Of a stretch of DNA of 64,000 nucleotides, positions 56,739 through 64,000 are shown in pieces (the stretch's first letter is position 1; each line of letters opens with the position of its first letter). Origin of the DNA: Cunninghamia lanceolata. Taxonomy: Eukaryota > Streptophyta > Pinopsida > Cupressales > Cupressaceae. The DNA is taken from contig BSBN01000254.1 of the NCBI GenBank assembly GCA_027924645.1, positions 14,702,501 through 14,766,500 on the forward strand, given 5' to 3'. A program made the position numbers and the translations under genes. Under the pieces are notes generated by a model. That model saw only the letters and a program-made list of their open reading frames with translations. It searched no databases and was not told where the DNA came from.

Positions 56739-57214
56739 ATGCACAACTCAAATTTTACAAGGGGGAAAACATAAAACTTTTTAATGGATTTTGGGTGAAA
56801 TTATCCAAGTTTGGGAATCAAAACATCTGGGTCCCAACACTGGCTTTGATTGGGATGTCTACCACTTGTAGATACGGTGAGAACTGACTATCTTTGGGCA
56901 AGCCAAAAAACAAAAAATGAGGATGGGAAGGTGGGGAAAACACACAAGAAATGTATGTACAATAATGACAAGGATATGCACAACTCAAATTTCATAAAGG
57001 GGGAAACATAAGATTTTTTAATGGATTTTGGGTGAAATTATGCGAGTTTGGGAATTGAAACATTTGGGTCCCAACTTTGGCTTTGATTGCGATGCATGCC
57101 ACTTGTAGACATGATGAGAACCAACTATCTTTGGGTAGGCCAAAAAATAAAAAAATGAGGATAGGAGGGTGGGGAAAACACACAAGAAATATATGTACAA
57201 TAATGACCAGGATA
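56739..57214. repeat. 238-bp tandem duplication
   Basis: GCACAACTCAAATTTTACAA (56741) and GCACAACTCAAATTTCATAA (56979) begin two copies that share AATGGATTTTGGGTGAAATT, GGGTCCCAAC and GGTGGGGAAAACACACAAG. They are diverged by roughly a tenth by eye. Confidence 0.85.
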
Positions 57215-60200
57215 TATACATGGAAAGACAACATAACCATTGGCACAAGGATGATGAAACTACTTGCGTCTATCAAAGACAAGATAAACAAAGGAGCTAA
57301 TCTCCCTCAAATCAAATCTACATTCATCACCTAGCTGTAACAACTAAAGTCCTTCATCTACATGCATTGACTTGCACAAGATCTCCTTCGATTGAAGAGA
57401 AGCCTCATCATTAAAATTTATAATATTGCATGGCAACATAAAATAATTGGTCCTTGACCTATTCCATTCCATATCACACATTTTCATAGTAGCATAGGGT
57501 AAAATACTAAAACTTAGGTCAACACCAAAATAATTGGATGGAAATAAACATCCATCATCAATTGCAACTTCACTATCCCTGCTGACCTTTTCATGCAAAC
57601 TAAGAGAAAATAAGAATACCTCTAGTTCACATGCCAAAGAAAAATGTGCCTGACTACACTGTTGATCCATAGAAGAAAATAATTCTTCATAAAAATGAAA
57701 TTAAAAATATTCAAGTTATGGCAAACTTTCAAGTTGGAACTCAACATGTTAATCTTCAATTTGGCACTCATGTTATTGTTGTTTGACATCATGTTCTCAT
57801 GTCACGCCTCATTTCTATGGACAATACAATTATTCTAGATTAGTGAACAATTATCATGATTGATTTTACTCAGTAATTTTGCTTATGTGGATGTAATCAT
57901 TATGAGTTAATTGATGAAATTTGGAATTATTTTTAATATGGAATATTAATGCAGTGATTTGCTTCAGCTATGTTTTGAGATACTAACCTATTGACGTCAA
58001 GTTGAGTGCAATTTGATGTAGATACTCGTCAAAGACGAGAGCATGGCTGAGGTAGAAATGTTCTAGCCACTTGGCAAGAACTATTTGGGATGGTTAACCC
58101 TGATGCAATCACACACTCACGTAGTTGCATATGCATTTTTTTTAATGGCTTATTTTATGCATTGATGTGTGATTATAAATTGTGAATGATGATTAGATGT
58201 TAGAAAATTAGTGTGTTAAAAATTGCTTTCAAATGCATGATGTGATTACTTAAATTTAAATATCTTTTCAAATTATATTTAAATGGTGTATTGTATTTTT
58301 AAATAAGGAAATATATATGTTTGTAATTTATTAAATAAATAATAAATAATGTTTTCTATTTACATGATTATAAATATTTGGAAGACAATATGTAAAATAG
58401 ATTTAAATAATTATATTAACTTATAATAGATATATATGTATTATTGTATTATATTTACTTCTTGGTTTTTTTTAAGTAATTGTGTTTTAGTAAAAATAGT
58501 TAAATTATGTTAATAATAATAATATTATATTTAGAATTTTAAATAAAAAGAATTAAAATCAACATTCTGTCATTCATGTGTCAGTAATTTGAAAAAAAAA
58601 ATATTTTATTGTAAAATAGCATTATTTCCTTAAATTCCATTGGGCAATAGAGCATGCAAACGGAAATTGACCTTCAGTTAGAAACCTAAATTTTGGATCG
58701 CTGAAAATATAGACTTTAGTTCTAAAACCTAAAGGAGGGTCGCCAAAAAATTAAAAATGGGGGGGGTTTTCTTTTGAAAAAAAAAAAGAGAAAAAAAAGG
58801 CATTTTAAAAAGCCAGTCAAGAACAGTGATAGTAAAACAGTGATAACTTTCTCATATCAAAACAAAATTTGAAACCAAAAAATGTTTCGGAAAGCTAGAG
58901 AAGAGAAGAACAAAAACCAGAAATCCTTTTAAGAGATCTATAGTTTTGATTAATTGTTTTTACAGAGGAATATGACGTGTTCGGATGGGGCAGCGAATGG
59001 AGCAAAACATGAGTAACCAAGGCAGAGTTGCCATCTTCTTTCAAGAATAAACTCTGGGTATTTTTCTTATGCTTACATTGCTTAATAGACTGTTAAATGA
59101 CTAATAAAATGATTCAATTTGTATATCTTCTCTGTATGATGGCTGAGATCAAACTTAGACAAAATTATAGGTTCCTGTAGCATGATCTTATTACTGTATT
59201 TTATTATCATGCTAGTCGGAACGAAAAAAAAAAAACTAAGTAAATTAACCTCCTTTGTGTTAGTTAAATTGAACCTTAGGAATAGAGATTGATGTTGTTC
59301 TGGTAAACTTACATTATGACTATATTTTATTGCATGCTGGTAAAAGATCATGACTATATTTTGATTTCAAGATAGCTGAAATGAACATTAGTTTACATAA
59401 ATCGATCCTCTTTGTAAAGACATGACCATAGTTTATGTTTTTTCCCCAGATCTAGACTTTTAATCTAGTTAAAAACTTATGAAAACTCTATATTGCTATT
59501 AGTAAATGACTGGTAAATATGATATATCTGCTTTCCTTCTCTATATGCTGGTTGAATCAGTGATAGAAAGGTAGGAAATCAACTTTTGTTCTGATTGAAT
59601 AGTAGATCTCTGAATTTTAGATCAAAATATAAACTTCCTGTAGCTTCTATGCAAAAGATTATTGTTGTTGTCAATTTTCTTAGTTCAAACTGGAAAACCC
59701 TTGTCTTGCTGTAGCTAAAAAGAATGGCAATAAAACTATTTAACTGATAATCGGTACATCGATAAAGTCTGAGGCCATAGTTTAATAAGACTTATTTACT
59801 TAGAATGTTGTTATTAAGTTATTTTCGATCTCATTTTCACTGTTTCTCTTCCTAAAGCATCGTATAATGATTGTAGCAAGTATGATGAAAACACAATATC
59901 AGAGATATTAGACGACTGTTTAAGTATGTTGAATGATTATACCTATTATTATTATGACTAAAAGGTTGAATATAACTTGTTTTTCATTCTATTTTGAGCC
60001 ATTATCTTGAATGATATATGTCTATTTTCATAACTCTGTTGTTAATCATTTTACCAATCTGCAATAGTTCCTGTCGCAATTTAGACAGTACAAATATTTC
60101 CAATTGAAACTTAGAAAATAACTAAATAGCTCGTGTCACTAAAATGACAGTAAGGTAGAAACTATAATTTAAATAACTTCTTTGAATGAATTAAAAGATT

Positions 60201-61719
60201 TGAAACTATATACTTTGTTTAAACCTTTGAATGCAATTGTATGTAAAAGTTAGATTATTGGTTGTTGAAAGTGAATGTCTTTTCCTTTATTTGATACCTT
60301 GGAAAAGGGATGGGTTTTGATTTATTATAAATATTGAATTGGTGATTCTTAATTTATTTCATTTCTTGCTTCTTAGGAAAAGAAGTAGATTTTCATAGGA
60401 ATGTATCAGGTTGCTTCCTGGTCTTGGATGTCAATGTGGATATATCAGAGATGGTTTTTCCTCTTTTTGGGAATTGACCAGGCTACTTGAAATGATTAGA
60501 TCTAATTGGAATACTATTGAAAAAGATGTTTAATTGTCTAGAACATTATATATATGCCACATGCCTATTGTGAGATAATTTGCTTTTTATTATTAGAATT
60601 GCACTTTTAGACATCAGGATTGCATTGGGTATTCCCTCCTGCAGTTGTTATCAGGTAGCTAGACATTTCGTGCAGGGCTGGGTTTCCTTCATGTCATAAA
60701 GGGATCTAGGAAAGTGTAAATACTTCATGGTTGGGTGGAAAAGCACCTGAGCCATGTTCCTGTCTCTCGGCTTGCAGGTAGTGGACCACTTGGTTCGTGC
60801 AGCTGGAGAGTGTTGATTTGTTATTCATTGATGTACTTGTTATTGTACCTATTTGGATGTATTATGGCATGTTGCCAAAGGATTTATGTATATTGATTCA
60901 TAGTACATATTACCTAGATTTAGCTTGTGAATATGTAAGATTTAAAGACTTATTTGTTTGATATCGATGAGATTTTCTTTGTGAAGATTTATTGACTCTT
61001 GATTCTTCTTGATGAAGTTATTGTTTTTGATTAAATATTGTAATTAAGCGGATTATATGCATCATTTTACTTTCGTTTCTTGTGATGTTGTATTTAAGTG
61101 AATTATTACTTCTTTTTACTTTGTTTTACTTTTGTGATGGATTTGAGGGCTTTTACATCTCATTTGTATGATAGACCCAAACAAAGGACTCCATCTCAGG
61201 CACAACACCATCATCCCAACAACATGAACTTGACCTTCAAAAAGGAAATCATAGTCACACATATCATCAAACTCTTAGTTAATAGGCAATCAACATACAC
61301 CACTTTCACTTGTGCTACTACAACTCTTAACATTTGAATCAAAAACCTAATTCAAGTTGCAAAGCAAATCATTAATACAACTATCAACAATATAACTCAC
61401 ATCACATGAAGAAATAAGTTCTTCCAATTATCTCTCTATTTCTTAATCATTCTAGAAATCTATTGTGCCATATTCAATACTGCAAACAAATTGATGACCT
61501 ACTTTTTCTTCCCCATTTATTTTGTCTAACCATTATGTACCTAATATGAAGCACAATTTGCATGGGGAAGACAATAGACCTTGTACCATAAAAATAAGCT
61601 CACATATGTGTCCACATGATCACCATCTTCAAAATCCAAGGAAAATTCATCAAATTGAAAATCAATGACTACACTAACATCTATCTTCGATCAGTTATCA
61701 CCATGTGCATCTTGAATAC
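57215..61719. other. AT-rich DNA, no gene supported
   Basis: A 108-residue minus-strand frame at 57344-57670 has no recognised motif. 57714-58620 is strongly AT-rich. 58930-60860 has a mixed composition with possible splice-like words (CTTGCAG before GTAGTGGACC at about 60779), but no exon with coding signal can be assembled by eye. An unspliced or noncoding transcript cannot be excluded. Confidence 0.45.
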
Positions 61720-62100
61720 ACTAAGATACTGAGAGGAGGGGTGAATCAATATCTAATCAAACTTCAAGTCCTCCATAGTAGATTAAAACTTAAGCATAAC
61801 AATATCAACATAAACATGAAACATGACACCAGATATACATGGAAAACCCAAGAAGGGAAAAACCATGATGAGAATTAACTCACAATATATGAAGCTCAAG
61901 GTTACAACTTTGTTTTAGGGCTACAACCCAAGGAAGCTACAACTCTCTGCTAACTTCTTTTTGGGCTACAACCCATAGAAGCTACTACTCCTTGAATATT
62001 TTTTTGTAGGGTTACTCCCAAGGAAGCTGCTACTCCTTATAGACTTTGCTTTGGGGTCACTTCGAAGGAAGCAACTACTCCCTGCACTAAGAACAAACTC
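61720..62100 (-). repeat. Likely copia LTR relic with four 45-bp repeats
   Basis: The plus strand reads ACTGAGAGGAGGGGTGAATC near 61728, the reverse of the TGATTCACCCCCC...CTCAGT word that ends the intact copia LTR. It continues into AACTCACAATATATGAAGC. From 61918, GGGCTACAACCCAAGGAAGC and three variants follow at 61963, 62009 and 62054. Outer limits are not visible and a primer-binding site cannot be recognised with confidence. Confidence 0.5.
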
Positions 62101-63597
62101 AGAATTGGTTATAGTATGATAGTCTTCCTACTGCCTAAAAAATGACTTTGAAGTTCACACCTTTGACAATTGCAATTATGCTTCTTCTGATGATTAGATC
62201 AATTAGGCACACTCATCACTTAACTCCTATAAAAAAATGTCTTCAAGATGAATTAGGATAGCCTCTAACACTTCTGTTCTTTCTCTTTCAGTCACACATC
62301 ACAATGCATATGATATTCATAGTCTGCTCTTCACACCTTCATATTTTCATTTTTCACAATCATGCTTCACATAGACCAATTAGATTTATAATATATACAT
62401 GACATTACATTGATTTCATTAAAAGTCAGCACATACAATAAGAATATTGCAATTTATAAGTCATCTAGTGATGACACAACATGAAACATGTAGAGGACAA
62501 GCCCTATCATGAACAACACACTACTCCAAAAGAGAACACATGCCTTGTGGATCCCAATACATGCTTAGTCTAGTCCTAAACATCCTTCACAGTATCATCC
62601 TTCAATGAAAAGCATCTACATGCTTCACAAATTTGAATTATGCTACCTTTAAGCAAGAAAACATGAAGCTGAGCATATCGGTCTTCACAATCTTCGTGGT
62701 ACTCTTGAGTGATCAAACATTACTTGTTCTTCTCCTAGATGAGTCAATGTCACTCATACAACATCTCCAAACACTCCTTGAAGTATGCGCAACAAGAACT
62801 TTGAACCACACACCATCAACATTCCTTAGTTGGCCATGAAAGAGCATAACCCAACAACACCATCATTCTAGACCACATCGAATTTTGGAGAAGGAAAAAA
62901 ACACCTTGTATAGAAATTGGAGACAACACATGATCATCAGGACCATCTTTCATCAGTCTATGTACCATTTCATGCTACACCAAGTTGGTAGACATCATTA
63001 GTAAAAGTCCTAAGAACAACTGTCATTTGAAAACTAAGCTTGTAGACCTCTAAAACACTTGAAAATCATGTAGATGTACTCATACACTACTTTGAACATA
63101 TCCTCAAAAATACACAGCTATATCTATCAATGTAGAGGAATACAGAGCATTCCAAACACTTTTCATTATTACTTAATTCTACCAGAGCACAGACTGGAAC
63201 TCTGTCTCCCATAACTTTCACTGCAGAGGGACAAATGACCTAAAAATTTGGATTTAGAATCTATACAATATTCTTAAATTAATTTATAAACCACATGACC
63301 ATATCTTGAAATGTGGAGGAATGCAGAGTGTTTTACCAGGTAGTCTTTCAAGAAATTCTTCACATCAAAAATCTTCACCAACTTTTGGAGGCCAAAACCT
63401 TCATATATCAGCACATACATCCTTAGGAACAATAGGAAGGATCATAAAACATAGTATAGGTCATCAAAAACATATTTTCATCCTCAGCATAGCTTAATGT
63501 ATCATCATTTATCTTAGTTCTTCTAATTCCCATATTAATATGTACTCTTTACTGTCAACAAACATAGTCAATGGATACTACCTCTATTAACAAAGAG
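62101..63597. other. AT-rich DNA, no gene supported
   Basis: Only short open frames without motifs (for example 62633-62839 plus, 63306-63497 plus). It may be further LTR or retroelement relic, but no coding motif is visible. Confidence 0.45.
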
Positions 63598-63720
63598 CCT
63601 GGCATCCAACCATGAACTTCTAATTCCCATCTTAAAATATCTTATTTATAGTCACCAGACTGGACATTATATCCAACCATGAACTTCTAATTCCCATCTT
63701 AAGATTTCATTATGAAATCA
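63598..63720. repeat. Short direct repeat of about 61 bp
   Basis: ATCCAACCATGAACTTCTAA is present at 63604 and 63671, each time followed by TTCCCATCTTAA. It shares the ATCCAACCATGAAC word with the 63-bp minisatellite just to the right. Confidence 0.7.
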
Positions 63721-63772
63721 TCTTTGTTGACCATAAGCATACTCAAAACAACTTGACTTGACATTGATCAGA

Positions 63773-64000
63773 GCATGACATCCAATCATGAACATCAGTA
63801 ACCCACTATGAACATCAAGAACATCACTTACTAGGGCATGACATCCAACCATGAACATCAGAAACCCACTATGAACATCAGGAGCATCACTTACTAGGGC
63901 ATGACATCCAATCGTGAATATCAACAACCCATTACGAACATTAGGAGCATCACTTACCAAGGCATGACATCCAACAATGAACATCAGCATCACCACTATA
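63773..64000. repeat. 63-bp minisatellite, about 3.6 units, running off the window
   Basis: GCATGACATCCAA recurs at 63773, 63836, 63899 and 63962, exactly 63 bp apart, with internal words ATGAACATCAG and CACTTACTAGG. Because 63 is a multiple of three, the minus strand is open with a 21-residue period (GCHALVSDA...DVHSG). The array continues past position 64000. Confidence 0.92.

Noticed and set aside
57344..57670. Minus-strand frame of 108 codons
   Set aside because: It has no recognised domain, no homolog in the window and no promoter sign. Left as unassigned.
58930..60860. Possible spliced gene with a 5' exon near 58973 and an acceptor near 60779
   Set aside because: Splice-like words occur, but no exon gives a protein longer than a few dozen residues and no family word appears. 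It could be a noncoding transcript; unsupported from sequence alone.
63773..64000. 63-bp repeats considered as a CRISPR array
   Set aside because: The whole unit is repeated with scattered changes, with no unique spacers, in a plant nuclear context.

Overview
The window reads as nuclear DNA of a large-genome land plant. A gymnosperm such as a conifer would fit, but that is an inference from the low gene density and the many layers of old retroelements; no sequence here is diagnostic. It holds plant-type Ty1/copia and Ty3/gypsy (Tat-like, dual RNase H) elements, LINE and PIF1-helicase relics, and one intact host-type gene. I saw no rRNA gene, tRNA gene, CRISPR array or bacterial-type operon.

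Layout. Positions 1-6178 are the 3' part of a decayed Ty3/gypsy element on the minus strand, reading right to left: G-patch, RT, gypsy RNase H, archaeal-type RNase H, integrase, then a 3' noncoding tail. Positions 6178-31472 are a tandem arrangement of a unit of about 8.8 kb: unit 1 at 6178-22196, unit 2 at 22197-31023, and the first 450 bp of a third unit at 31024-31472. Unit 1 is split by a complete, intact Ty1/copia element (14458-21545; two 1294-bp LTRs differing at about 8 sites; target duplication ACTAT; polyprotein of 1384 residues). Each unit carries a degenerate piece of a gag-like gene, a broken acidic reading frame and an array of repeats spaced about 200 bp. Positions 31473-34062 are a minus-strand copia fragment (gag to integrase, no RT). 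Positions 35617-40478 hold LINE-like sequence: a decayed ORF1-like region, a 3' end with zf-RVT and RNase H plus poly(A), and part of a second copy. Positions 40526-48861 are a pol-less gypsy-type element with one LTR and an intact gag-like gene of 1036 codons carrying a zinc knuckle and a G-patch. Positions 48861-50923 are another copy of the LINE-like repeat. An intronless F-box gene lies at 51018-52202 (minus) with its own TATA box. From 52.4 kb to the end the DNA is AT-rich and mostly featureless, apart from a PIF1-like helicase relic (54250-54770), a likely copia LTR relic (about 61720-62100) and short tandem repeats, including a 63-bp minisatellite at the right edge.

How the parts relate. 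The pol-less element, the gag pieces inside the 8.8-kb units and the pol-bearing element at the left edge share G-patch coding or 3' noncoding sequence, so they look like one superfamily. The pol-less forms would have to be moved in trans by an autonomous relative. By sequence divergence, the 8.8-kb duplication (about 4% in a sampled stretch) came before the copia insertion (about 0.6% between LTRs). The F-box gene is the only feature that looks like a working host gene; the copia element is the only one that looks capable of autonomous transposition.
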